From: Parasulfuritortus sp036391875
GTDB lineage: Bacteria; Pseudomonadota; Gammaproteobacteria; Burkholderiales; Thiobacillaceae
Assembly (NCBI GenBank): GCA_036391875.1
Contig: DASVZA010000039.1
Coordinates: forward strand, 62,001 to 126,000
Direction: 5' to 3'
Length of the DNA: 64,000 nucleotides
Under the pieces are notes generated by a model. The model was not told the origin of the DNA. It searched no databases and worked only from the letters and a program-made list of their open reading frames with translations. Positions 48,701 through 55,867 of this stretch are shown here, piece by piece. Position numbers and translations under genes: made by a program. The number at the start of each line of letters is the position of its first letter. Within the stretch, counting starts at the first letter, position 1.

Positions 48701-49155
48701 TGGGCTGCGACCTGGCGCAAGGCTACGGCATCGCCCGACCCATGCCGGCCGGCGACATTCAAGGCTGGCTGTCCGGTTGGCGGCCGGACGCCCGCTGGGC
48801 CAACGTGAGGCCGTTGAGACAGGGCGAACTGCCGGCACTGTTTGCCGGCGTCGAGCATCGCGCCTGGATCAGGGCGGTCGAGGCGGTGCTGAAAGGGGAA
48901 AGCAAGATTCACCCGCCGCTGGAACCGCAACAATGTCGTTTCGGCGCCTGGCTGGCGGCCGAGGCGGCGGCGGGACAGGGCCTCCGCCCGGAGCTGAAGG
49001 CGGTCGAAGCGTTGCACGACCAAGTGCACGCACTGGCGGCCGAGTTGCTCGATCTACATGGTCAGGAGCGTGCCGAAGAGGCCATGGCCCGGCTCGGCGA
49101 ACTGCATCGCTTGCGGGATGAACTGCTGATGCGGCTGGGGATGGCGATGGTCTGA
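45706..49155 (+). CDS. PAS-GGDEF-EAL membrane protein with C-terminal CZB zinc-sensor domain
   Basis: This 1149-residue protein has two N-terminal membrane helices (about residues 24-80). Four PAS-type domains follow (about 105-215, 225-345, 355-465, 475-595). The GGDEF domain (about 600-765) has an intact LGGDEFVAVLLD near 677. The EAL domain (about 775-1030) has AEALIRWQHPERG near 805 and DDFGTGYSSLTYLKRLP. The C-terminal CZB-like domain has His in EHRAW near 1047, Cys in QQCRFGAWLA near 1075, and His residues in LHDQVH near 1103-1108. CZB domains bind zinc and control some diguanylate cyclases. Synthesis or breakdown of c-di-GMP may thus answer to zinc or redox state. Confidence 0.92.
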   Translation: MDSAAGKPHSKPENPASSAAWRLALAYAAFALAWILFSDYVAALLFSDPAQYHLVSTVKGGLFVAVTTLLLYGLIKRYLDKTLRLAQREKETLLAKVRTRQLLSDISDNSHDIIFAKDLEGRYLLFNREASKVTGKAAELVLGCDDSVLFPKEQADMLGENDRLVIRENQVCTFEEILPTVDGEVTYLCIKGPLSDADGHVYGVFGISRDISERKRMENALRRSEERLLIAQESAHVGIWEWDVANGRSYWSPECERLYGFEPGSLKTNDDWRVRVHPDDLPLIDAQWETSIEAGKPFEVEFRFNLGSGGIRWLLSKGKAHYDANGVPIRLFGINMDVSERHEAEEARRASEERYRTVFQTSLDVIAINRLADGVYIDVNQAFLDVMGYSREEVVGRTSQELNIWSDLLVRGRLIDSLKRDSPYHNLEACFNNKRGEPVWGLMSAGLINLDGVPCILSVTRDITDRRKAEEQLHLAASVFTHAREGIVITAPDGAIMDVNDAFSRITGYSRQEVLGRNPRILNSGRQSREFYAGMWHDLIMHGHWSGEVWNKRKNGEVFPEMLTISAVRGADGEVQRYVALFSDISSLKRHEQQLEYIAHFDALTGLPNRILLADRLHQAMAQASRRGLLLAVAYLDLDGFKAINDRHGHDAGDQLLTALSGRMKQALREGDTFARLGGDEFVAVLLDLPDTESSVPMLARLLEAAAEPVPSGELSFQVSASIGVSFYPQSEEVDADQLLRQADQAMYQAKLAGKNRYHLFDPEQDRSTRGHHESLEHIRRALTGGEFVLHYQPKVNMRTGAMVGAEALIRWQHPERGLLAPAVFLPVIEDHPLSIELGEWVIRSALNQLEEWRGMGLHFPVSINVGALQLQQSDFVQRLRDLLAEHPDIEPFSIELEVLETSALQDVVQISKVIEACRAIGVTFALDDFGTGYSSLTYLKRLPAHVLKIDQSFVRDMLDDPEELAILEGVLGLATAFRRQAVAEGVETIEHGVMLLQLGCDLAQGYGIARPMPAGDIQGWLSGWRPDARWANVRPLRQGELPALFAGVEHRAWIRAVEAVLKGESKIHPPLEPQQCRFGAWLAAEAAAGQGLRPELKAVEALHDQVHALAAELLDLHGQERAEEAMARLGELHRLRDELLMRLGMAMV

Positions 49156-49240
49156 GGCGGCTTGAGTCATAATTACCCGACAAACATAAATCGACGGAGC
49201 GTATTGCGGGTTATAACGACCATGCCCGCGTCATCAGGCC

Positions 49241-50209
49241 ATGATTCTTAAACAATCCGACGACAAGTCCGCCCAGATCAAGACCCTGGAGTCCCTGGCG
49301 GCTCACCCAAGATTGCCTGCCAGCAAGAAGCCGTTGGTGGAAAAGGAACTAACCATACTGAGGTCGGGCATCAAAGGTGAGCGAGAGGCCGCCTACGACA
49401 TCGACTTCTACAGCGGAGCGAGTAAAAACCGCGTGGTCATCCACGATCTGAGGCTTGAGCACAACGGCCGCGTCGCGCAGATAGACCACCTGGTGATCAA
49501 CCGTATGCTGGAGACGTTCATCGTCGAGACGAAACATTTCGCCCAAGGCATCAGCATCAGTGAAAGCGGTGAGTTCACGTCCTGGTATGGCAGCAAAGGC
49601 CAAGGCATACCTTCGCCCCTTGAACAAAACAAGCGTCACATCGATGTATTGCGGGATTTGTTCAAGCAACTCGACATGCCTAGCCGCCTTGGCTTTACGC
49701 TGCAGCCGGATTTCATTTCGATCGTCCTGGTTTCCAAAAACGCCCGCATCACCCGGCCGAAGAAATTTGACACATCAGGCGTCATCAAATCCGACCAGTT
49801 CGAAAGCTGGATTCAGAAGCATATTGATGGCCTTTCGCCTTTGCAGTTGGCAAAGCTGGTCAGCGAGGAAACGCTGATCGATATTGGTCGGCAACTCATC
49901 CTGCGGCACAAACCGCTGAAACCTGATTACCTGGGTAAGTTTGGCATCGAGGCGCGGACCCTGGTTGCGCCAGTTGCGATGCCCATGGCGGTGCGCGAAC
50001 CGGAGCCTGCGTCTTGCTCGTCAGTCGTTGCGGGAACCTCAGGTGATTCGCCGGAAGCCGAGGAGAAGAAAAATAAGCTGGTCTGCGTGTCGTGCGGTGC
50101 CAAAGTGTCCTACGCCGTTGCCAAATTCTGCTGGAACAGCAAGAAGCGATTTGGCGGTGACGTGTTTTGCATGGAATGCCAGAAGAAGGTCAAACCCAAA
50201 GGGGCCTGA
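49241..50209 (+). CDS. NERD-domain protein with C-terminal zinc ribbon
   Basis: The 322-residue protein has a NERD nuclease-related domain at about residues 45-165. Visible elements are KGEREAAYDIDFYSG, NRVVIHDLRLEHNGRVAQID and VETKHF, matching the core acidic and E-x-K residues of the PD-(D/E)xK-like fold. A linker follows. The C-terminus has LVCVSCGAKVSYAVAKFC and FCMECQKKVKP, a likely treble-clef or zinc ribbon. NERD proteins occur on plasmids and defence-related loci, with function mostly unknown. The gene is clearly less GC-rich than its neighbours, suggesting transfer. Confidence 0.88.
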   Translation: MILKQSDDKSAQIKTLESLAAHPRLPASKKPLVEKELTILRSGIKGEREAAYDIDFYSGASKNRVVIHDLRLEHNGRVAQIDHLVINRMLETFIVETKHFAQGISISESGEFTSWYGSKGQGIPSPLEQNKRHIDVLRDLFKQLDMPSRLGFTLQPDFISIVLVSKNARITRPKKFDTSGVIKSDQFESWIQKHIDGLSPLQLAKLVSEETLIDIGRQLILRHKPLKPDYLGKFGIEARTLVAPVAMPMAVREPEPASCSSVVAGTSGDSPEAEEKKNKLVCVSCGAKVSYAVAKFCWNSKKRFGGDVFCMECQKKVKPKGA

Positions 50210-50236
50210 TCCGGTTGAAATTGTCGAGCGCAAAAT

Positions 50237-50458
50237 TCAGCGCCCGTGCCGCTGCCGAAGCGGCTTGAGAATGTCCTTCAAGCCGTTGTGATCGATCTCC
50301 TGCATCAAGGCCAACAGGCGGCCGATCTCGCCGGCCGGGAATCCTTTGCGGGCAAACCAGTTGAGATAGTTTCCCGGCAGATCGGCAATCAGACAGCCCT
50401 TGTGCTTGCCGAAAGGCATCTCCCTGGTGACCAGCAATTCCAGATCCTCCGGATGCAT
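50237..50458 (-). CDS. DUF3820 family protein
   Basis: From the ATG at 50458 the product is 73 residues: MHPEDLELLVTREMPFGKHK, then GCLIADLPGNYLNWFARKGFP and LLALMQEIDHNGL. This is the pattern of DUF3820, a small family sometimes named as a putative quorum-regulated factor. The MPFGKHKG segment is the most conserved part. Upstream in-frame codons to 50515 are not needed. It lies between the convergent NERD gene and the phospholipase C-like gene on its own strand. Confidence 0.85.
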   Translation of the reverse strand: MHPEDLELLVTREMPFGKHKGCLIADLPGNYLNWFARKGFPAGEIGRLLALMQEIDHNGLKDILKPLRQRHGR

Positions 50459-50537
50459 TTGGTTAATCTCCTTCAAAGCGGCAAACCGGCCACGAGGTGC
50501 AAAGCTCTTCCACAAGCCCCTGCCCGCTACGCCGGGC

Positions 50538-51998
50538 TCAGGTCTTGAGGAAGTTCTTGAGCTGGCTCGTGACGTACTGTTGCGCTTCCTGTGCCGTCCG
50601 GTGGTCGGGCGCCGCCTTGAACAGGCCGTGCACGAACAGAGCGATATGGTCTTCGATCACGGAAAACGCGCTCTCCCCCGCCTGCAGGGTGCTGAGGTCG
50701 GGGAGATGGGCGGCGACCTCGTGGATGGCCTTCTGAAAGCCGTTCAACGGCGCGTCCAGGGCGGCCTGGAGTTCGGTGTCCGACACCGTGTACGGGAGCG
50801 GCTGGATGGACTCCGGTCCCGGGTTGTCCGGGGCATCCAGGGCGAGGACGGATTCCAGGTCCGGGGCGACCGCGTCGCGGTGGGTGAGCGGTCCGCCCAG
50901 TTCGAAGCATTTCCGGAGCGTGGCGATCACCGAGGTATGGTCGAACGGATAGGCCGGCAGGTCGGGCTGGGCCGGCGCCGGCGGCCGAAGGACCGTGCCG
51001 GCCTTGATGTAGGGCGAGATCAGCACCGCGGGGACGCGGACGCCATAGCGATCGAATGCGAAGGGATGCGGACGGGAGTCGTCGGGGGGCACCGCCGCCG
51101 GCGGCGGCACGTGGTCGTACAGGCCGCCGTGCTCGTCGTAGGTGACGATGAGCAGGGTCTTGTCCCAGGTCGGCGCGCTGCGGACGGCGTTGTAGACCTT
51201 GGCGATCAGTTCGTCGCCCAGCCCGACGTGGTGGGGCGGGTGCTGGTCGTTGGGCAGCTCGGCTTCCGGGAAGTAGCGAGGTTCGATGAAGGCATAGGCC
51301 GGCAGGTCGCCCTGCGCGGCATCCTTGAGGAAATCGTCGAAAGGCTTGAACCGGTCGAGATGGGCCCACAGGTCGGACAGGGTCAGCGACTGCGGAAAGT
51401 CGTGGTAGTAGATGTGCCAGTCCCGGTTCTGTTCGCTCATGCGGTTGAAGATCGTCCGCATCAGGTAGGGCGGGTGGATGGGCGAATTGTTCTCGTAGCC
51501 GCCGGCCGTCGCGCAGTGCAGGAAGAACCGGTTCGGCCAGGTCTGGCAGGGCGCGGAGGCGAACCACCGGTCGCACACGGCGAAGGCATGGGCCAGCGTG
51601 CTGAGCGCCGGCAACTGTTGCGGGGTGTAGTGGTGCATGACCGCCTTCGGGTCGTAGGCCGAGGCGGGCTGGTCCTGCTGCCGGACGTAGTTGTCGACGA
51701 AGCCGTCCATGGGCGGCACCCCGACGCCCGCCTTCCGCTCCAGTCCGTAGAGCTGCATGTTGATGTCGTTCCAGAGCTCGCCCGGGTCGGGATCGGGGAT
51801 CGACATGGACCTGGAATCCAGGCCGGGGTTGTTCCAGACCGGGATGGCTCCGTCGCCGTGCAGGGGATTCGTCTCATTGCCGGTCAGGCCGTCGAAATCG
51901 GGACGGCCGGGGTAGAGTTCGCCAAGCACGCTGTCGAACGAGCGGTTCTCCAGCATGAGGACGACGATGTGTTCGATCTTGTCGGATAGTGCGGCCAT
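50538..51998 (-). CDS. Phospholipase C / acid phosphatase-type phosphoesterase
   Basis: The 486-residue protein starts MAALSDKIEHIVVLMLENRS, with the ENRSFD motif of the phosphoesterase family that includes PlcH, PlcN and AcpA. It also has PCQTWPNRFFLH, IVTYDEHGGLYDHVPPP (metal-binding Asp, Glu, His) and PFDHTSVIATLRKCF. The start at 51998 is supported by GGGAGG eight bases upstream. There is no signal peptide or Tat motif, unlike the secreted PlcH/PlcN enzymes, so it would be cytoplasmic or exported another way. Substrate is not assigned. Confidence 0.88.
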   Translation of the reverse strand: MAALSDKIEHIVVLMLENRSFDSVLGELYPGRPDFDGLTGNETNPLHGDGAIPVWNNPGLDSRSMSIPDPDPGELWNDINMQLYGLERKAGVGVPPMDGFVDNYVRQQDQPASAYDPKAVMHHYTPQQLPALSTLAHAFAVCDRWFASAPCQTWPNRFFLHCATAGGYENNSPIHPPYLMRTIFNRMSEQNRDWHIYYHDFPQSLTLSDLWAHLDRFKPFDDFLKDAAQGDLPAYAFIEPRYFPEAELPNDQHPPHHVGLGDELIAKVYNAVRSAPTWDKTLLIVTYDEHGGLYDHVPPPAAVPPDDSRPHPFAFDRYGVRVPAVLISPYIKAGTVLRPPAPAQPDLPAYPFDHTSVIATLRKCFELGGPLTHRDAVAPDLESVLALDAPDNPGPESIQPLPYTVSDTELQAALDAPLNGFQKAIHEVAAHLPDLSTLQAGESAFSVIEDHIALFVHGLFKAAPDHRTAQEAQQYVTSQLKNFLKT

Positions 51999-52405
51999 CT
52001 CGTAAACCTCCCTTCTCGGCGCGGAATGAGCGCCTTCATGAATCTCATCGGACTTGACCATGGCAGGTCTTGCCGATGACCGGGCAATCGTGAATGTCGG
52101 ATCTCCCGGCGTCAATCAGGCAGCTCCCGCCTCGTTCCTGCCATTCAGGCTCGGACACCTGTCGGGCTGGTTCCGACCCTGAGCGGGAATCCGGTATTGC
52201 AATCGCACATATCCGCTGCCGGATGAGCCCCGGGCAGTCACGGGGCTTCCCCGTTGGCCCTCGGTCCACAATCGCTGACCATCAGAAGCGCCTATTGGTC
52301 CTGACGCAATACAAATTTTCAGATTTCGTTTGCTATGCGACTCAATGACGCGTATTGTGTGCCGCAGCGATTTCTAGTTGTGTTGTTATCTTGTTGGTCT
52401 AGTAT
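51999..52405. other. Gap between phosphoesterase and cold shock genes
   Basis: About 400 bases without a supported gene. The left part is GC-rich; the right part from 52300 is AT-rich and probably holds the csp promoter (a weak TTGTGT, 16 bases, TAGTAT pair just before 52406). Two mutually exclusive hairpins are possible near 52227-52254: GCCCCG with CGGGGC, or ACGGGG with CCCCGT. I cannot assign a function. Confidence 0.4.
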
Positions 52406-52489
52406 CCGCAGTCCTGCGGCGCCATTCCCCCATTTTTACCTCGCCCTCTTGATCTCGCCCCACCCAGGGGCTAAGCCCCGTCATTTTTT
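52406..52489 (+). promoter_or_regulatory. Structured csp leader with terminator-like hairpin
   Basis: The leader has a small hairpin (CCGCA at 52406-52410 with TGCGG at 52415-52419). It then has GGGGC (52467-52471) paired with GCCCC (52475-52479) and a six-T run (52484-52489). The latter stands only two bases before the GGAG ribosome binding site. Csp leaders are known to refold with temperature in E. coli; the same role here is inference. Confidence 0.45.
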
Positions 52490-52503
52490 CGGAGATTCAA
52501 GAT

Positions 52504-52707
52504 ATGGCAACAGGTAGCGTCAAGTGGTTTAACGAATCCAAAGGTTTTGGCTTCATCACGCCCGACGGCGGCGGCGAAGATCTCTTCGCCCATTTTTCCG
52601 CAATTCAATCCCATGGTTTCAAGACGCTGGCCGAAGGCCAGCGGGTCAGCTTCGACATCACGACCGGCCCCAAAGGCAAGCAGGCGAGCAACATCCAGAT
52701 CGCCTGA
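52504..52707 (+). CDS. Cold shock protein (CspA family)
   Basis: The 67-residue protein is a complete cold shock domain: MATGSVKWFNESKGFGFITP with RNP1, then EDLFAHFSAI as the RNP2 equivalent (LFAHF where VFVHF is usual), and the C-terminal GPKGKQASNIQIA. These proteins bind single-stranded RNA and DNA and act as RNA chaperones. GGAG lies nine bases before the ATG. The leader is long and structured. Whether it is cold-induced cannot be told from sequence. Confidence 0.96.
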   Translation: MATGSVKWFNESKGFGFITPDGGGEDLFAHFSAIQSHGFKTLAEGQRVSFDITTGPKGKQASNIQIA

Positions 52708-52836
52708 TCATCGCGGCGTCCTTCAAGGCGGCTGAATCGCCTCGGCCGCCTACCCACTCCTCGTGCCGGCAGGATCGTCGGCAGAGGAACGGAATCGCAT
52801 CGTGCCGATTCCCGTGCAAACTCAGAAAAAGACTCA

Positions 52837-53013
52837 ATGAATTTGGAACAACAAAGAGCGAAAGCTCAAAAGCTCTGCACCGATGCGAGCATTGCCGTCC
52901 TGCCCTACGGAAACGCCTGGTGGCTGCTGGGACAGGGTATCAATCGCGTGGTCGGCGAATTGGCCGGTCTGTCCCATTCCGACCTTCATCGCTATCAAGT
53001 GACACAGCGATAA
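52837..53013 (+). CDS. Small 58-residue hypothetical protein
   Basis: The frame encodes MNLEQQRAKAQKLCTDASIA and continues to 58 residues. It has a helical, charged N-terminus and VLPYGNAWWLLGQGINRVVG in the middle, a mildly hydrophobic segment too short and polar for a clear membrane helix. It follows the csp gene on the same strand after about 130 bases. No Shine-Dalgarno sequence is obvious (AGAAAAAGACTCA precedes it). I recall small proteins with a WLLG.G.N motif near csp genes in betaproteobacteria but cannot name them. Confidence 0.5.
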   Translation: MNLEQQRAKAQKLCTDASIAVLPYGNAWWLLGQGINRVVGELAGLSHSDLHRYQVTQR

Positions 53014-53079
53014 ACCTCAAGTAGTGGCTTGGCTGCCGGGTAGCCGGGGCAGGCCATACAAAATGACAAGGAGCACAGC

Positions 53080-53442
53080 ATGACCAAGGCCATCCAGCGG
53101 ACCGAACTCAAGACCTACTACTACACCCCGGTCCATTGCCCGTTTTGTGGCACCCGGGTCATGGGCGCCGATCCAGTCGACGAGACCCGTATTACCGCCT
53201 GCCCCCATACGTTGTTCATCGCCCATGACATGGCTTTCGAGTACCGGTCGGAACGATTGGACAGGAACCTCAATCTCAATGGCCTGACCGAACAAGAGGT
53301 CGAAGCGCGGTGGCTCGGCGAGGAGGGTGGGATCGACGGCCTCACCAATCAGGTCACCCTGGCCGATGCAATCAAGGTGGCTGCCTATGCGCCGGCACCG
53401 TCGGCCTATGGTTCCTACTACGGATTCGCCCCGATCGAATGA
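53080..53442 (+). CDS. Small zinc-ribbon-like hypothetical protein
   Basis: The 120-residue protein has VHCPFCGTRVMG at about residues 18-29 and a third cysteine in TACPHTLFIAHD near residue 41, followed by His. Together these could hold one zinc ion. The C-terminal part is rich in Ala, Tyr and Gly (APAPSAYGSYYGF). It lacks a signal peptide. The start has AAGGAG six bases upstream. No named family recognised. It lies on the same strand between the 58-residue gene and the IF-1 paralogue. Confidence 0.65.
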   Translation: MTKAIQRTELKTYYYTPVHCPFCGTRVMGADPVDETRITACPHTLFIAHDMAFEYRSERLDRNLNLNGLTEQEVEARWLGEEGGIDGLTNQVTLADAIKVAAYAPAPSAYGSYYGFAPIE

Positions 53443-53580
53443 CCGCTGCCTGATCGGCACAGGCGAAAGAAGAACCCCGGGATGCATTGTGTGAATGGCC
53501 CCGACTCTTCCAGAGCCCATTTATCCCGAGCCCGGTTCCCCTTAGGCTCATCCTCATGATTTGCCCCTGGAGAACTGGCC

Positions 53581-53838
53581 ATGGCAAAGGAAGAACTCAT
53601 TGAAATGCAAGGCGTCGTCATGGATGTGCTGCCGGACTCGCGCTTTCGCGTCACCCTCGACAACGGACACATGCTCGTCGCCTACAGCGGCGGCAAGATG
53701 CGGAAGAACCATATCCGCGTCCTGGCCGGCGACAAGGTGTCGCTCGAACTGTCTCCCTACGATCTCAGCAAAGGCCGGATCACCTTCCGCCATATCGAGG
53801 GCCGCACGCCGCCCGCCCCAAGGCGGCGTCACCATTGA
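53581..53838 (+). CDS. infA: Translation initiation factor IF-1 (probable second copy)
   Basis: The 85-residue protein matches IF-1: MAKEELIEMQGVVMDVLPDS, FRVTLDNGHMLVAYSGGKMR, then IRVLAGDKVSLELSPYDLSKGRI. It is an S1-type OB fold that binds the 30S A site. The C-terminal tail after TFRH (IEGRTPPAPRRRHH) is longer and more basic than in the 72-residue canonical IF-1. It is not in the ribosomal protein operon. Many betaproteobacteria carry an extra infA copy, so this is probably the accessory one. GGAG lies nine bases before the ATG. Confidence 0.93.
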   Translation: MAKEELIEMQGVVMDVLPDSRFRVTLDNGHMLVAYSGGKMRKNHIRVLAGDKVSLELSPYDLSKGRITFRHIEGRTPPAPRRRHH

Positions 53839-53845
53839 CAAGCTA

Positions 53846-53930
53846 GTAGGTTAGGCAGAGCAAAAGAGCAAAGCAATGCCCAACAAGTTACCCGCTGTGA
53901 TGTTGGGCTTCCTTGTGTCAGGCCAACCTT
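53846..53930. repeat. Interspersed palindromic repeat element
   Basis: The core is a perfect 8-bp inverted repeat, GCCCAACA (53878-53885) and TGTTGGGC (53901-53908). Outer arms GTAGGTTAGGC at the left and CAGGCCAACCTT at the right are imperfect complements of each other. The GTAGGTTGGGC / GCCCAACCTAC pattern is a common extragenic palindrome in beta- and gammaproteobacteria, from memory. The rest of the gap to 54131 shows nothing I can name. Confidence 0.45.
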
Positions 53931-54131
53931 GTTCGCTTTGACCATTGTCTTACTTCCGCACCTCTTTTCGGACTTTCGAGCAGAAGCCACTGAGCGGCCG
54001 TTTAAGGTTACAAAGCGTGAGTCCACGCAATTTGCCGAAACCGTTCATACCATGCGAATACATGGCCAAGCGCCATAAGAATCGCCGGTCAATCCAGTGC
54101 GATTTCTCACAACGGCCAGTTCGGCCGAATT

Positions 54132-55859
54132 TCAGACATTACTCTTGCTGAACTCCAGCTTCCCGTATGCCTCCAGCAAGCGCTGGTGCATCTCGCATCC
54201 GGCCAGGTCCAGGCCGGGCGCCGCCAATCCGAAGAAGCGCAGTTCGCCGTCCAGCATGGCCTGTGCTGTGTCCAGCGTTTCCGCGCCGTACAGGCTGAGC
54301 AGGCTGTCGCGGTAGCTGTCCGGGTCCGTCATTTCCAGCAGCGTTTCGATGCAGCGGTAGACCTTGCGCCGGGCGGGGTCGAGTTGCGCGAAGCCGCGCA
54401 CCCACTGGCAGCCTTCGCGGATGGCTTCGTCGTCGCCGATGGACAGGGCGAGCAGCAGTTTCAGTTCGCCGACGCGCAGGTCGTGCCAGAGCGTGCCGGC
54501 ATCGGGGGCGAGGCCGATCAGGGCGGCGACCGGGCGCTGGTCGTCCAGGCTGAGTTCTTCGAGCGTGTCGAGCAGCGCGCCGACTTCCTCCTCGCCGAGG
54601 TGCGGCAGGTTGAGGATGGGCTGGAGCAGGTAGTTGCCGATGCTGTTGTTGTTCCATTCCAGATCGTCGATCGGGTAGATCTCGGACATACCGGGCACCA
54701 GGATGCGGCAGGCGTAGACGCCCAGGTGCGGGAAGTCGGCGATGTAGATGTCGCGGCCGTCGGCGTGGATGGCGTTGCACAGCCATTCGAACTCATCCTC
54801 GGTGCTGCCGCTGAAATCCCAGTCGGCGAACGCGTGGTCCGGCGTGTCGCTGAGGAATTCCCAGCTGACGATGCCGCTGGAGTCGACGAAGTGGATTTCC
54901 AGGTTCTGCGGGTCGGCGATCTCGTCGAGGTCGAAGCCGGGTTCGGGGAAGTCGCCCAGCGCGTCGAGGGCGCGGCCCTGCAGCAGTTCGGTGAGGGCGC
55001 GTTCGAGCGCGACCTCGAAGCTGGGGTGGGCGCCGAAGCTGGCGAAGCAGCCCTGGTCGTGCGGGTTGAGCAGGGTCACGTTCATGACCGGGTAGCGGCC
55101 GCCGAGCGAGGCGTCCTTGACCAGGATGCCGAAGCCTGCGGCGCGCAGCTCGCGCAGGCCGGCGGCGATCTTCGGGTAGCGGGCGATGACGGCTTCCGGC
55201 ACGTCGGGCAGGCAGAGGCCTTCGGCGATGATGCGGAACTTGATATGCCGTTCGAAGATTTCCGACAGGGCCTGGACGCGCGCCTCGGCCGGGGTGTTGC
55301 CGGCCGACATGCCGTTGCTGACGTAGAGGTTGCCGATCAGGTTGACCGGGAACCAGCGCGTGGCGCCGTCGCGCTGGCGAGTGTAGGGCAGGGCGCAGAT
55401 GCCGCGCTCGGCGTTGGCCGAATTGCGGTCGACCAGGGCGCCGGCCGGCACGTTGTCGTCCGGGTTGTAGAAGGCGCGCAGGTCGTCGTCGAGCAGGCCG
55501 GCCGGCCAGGCGTCGTTGTCGTCGGGCAGCGGGAACCACTGCTCCTGCGGGTAGTGGACGAACGCGCGTTCGGCCAGCGTGGCGCCCAGGTAGTAGTGCG
55601 ACCAGAAGTAGTTGCAGCCCAGCCGTTCGAAGAACTCGCCCAGGGCGCTGGCCCGCGCCGCCAGTTCGGACGCGCCCTTGCCGTTGGTGAACAGCAGCGG
55701 GCAGTCGCGGTCGCGGATGTGCACCGACCAGGCCGAGTCGACCGGGTTGAGCCAGGAGCGCTCCTCGATGTGGAAGCCGAGTGCCGCCAGCCGGTCCTGC
55801 ATGGTCTGGATGGAGGTTTCCAGCGAGGCGTCCTTGCCGGTGATGAAGTGTTCTGACAT
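54132..55859 (-). CDS. ycaO: YcaO-domain protein
   Basis: The 575-residue protein from the ATG at 55859 (MSEHFITGKDASLETSIQTM) matches full-length YcaO of the E. coli type. It has the ATP-binding YcaO core: GKGASELAARASALGEFFERLG, AEARVQALSEIFERHI, and HPSFEVALERALTELLQGR. A C-terminal helical extension follows. E. coli YcaO is linked to methylthiolation of ribosomal protein S12 with RimO. No RimO or peptide substrate gene is in the window, so a peptide-modifying role is unlikely. The yaeQ gene lies directly upstream with an 8-base gap. Confidence 0.92.
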   Translation of the reverse strand: MSEHFITGKDASLETSIQTMQDRLAALGFHIEERSWLNPVDSAWSVHIRDRDCPLLFTNGKGASELAARASALGEFFERLGCNYFWSHYYLGATLAERAFVHYPQEQWFPLPDDNDAWPAGLLDDDLRAFYNPDDNVPAGALVDRNSANAERGICALPYTRQRDGATRWFPVNLIGNLYVSNGMSAGNTPAEARVQALSEIFERHIKFRIIAEGLCLPDVPEAVIARYPKIAAGLRELRAAGFGILVKDASLGGRYPVMNVTLLNPHDQGCFASFGAHPSFEVALERALTELLQGRALDALGDFPEPGFDLDEIADPQNLEIHFVDSSGIVSWEFLSDTPDHAFADWDFSGSTEDEFEWLCNAIHADGRDIYIADFPHLGVYACRILVPGMSEIYPIDDLEWNNNSIGNYLLQPILNLPHLGEEEVGALLDTLEELSLDDQRPVAALIGLAPDAGTLWHDLRVGELKLLLALSIGDDEAIREGCQWVRGFAQLDPARRKVYRCIETLLEMTDPDSYRDSLLSLYGAETLDTAQAMLDGELRFFGLAAPGLDLAGCEMHQRLLEAYGKLEFSKSNV

Positions 55860-55867
55860 TGGTGTTC

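Noticed and set aside
47067..49121. A long plus-strand frame inside the GGDEF-EAL gene
   Set aside because: Arg/Pro-rich shadow in a second frame of the same strand; no domain recognised.
52227..52254. Alternative hairpins considered as a riboswitch
   Set aside because: Too small, no conserved riboswitch core seen, and about 250 bases from the csp start.
53839..54131. Gap after the IF-1 paralogue checked for a tRNA or insertion sequence remnant
   Set aside because: No cloverleaf pattern, T-arm motif or transposase-like frame was found; only the palindromic repeat stands out.
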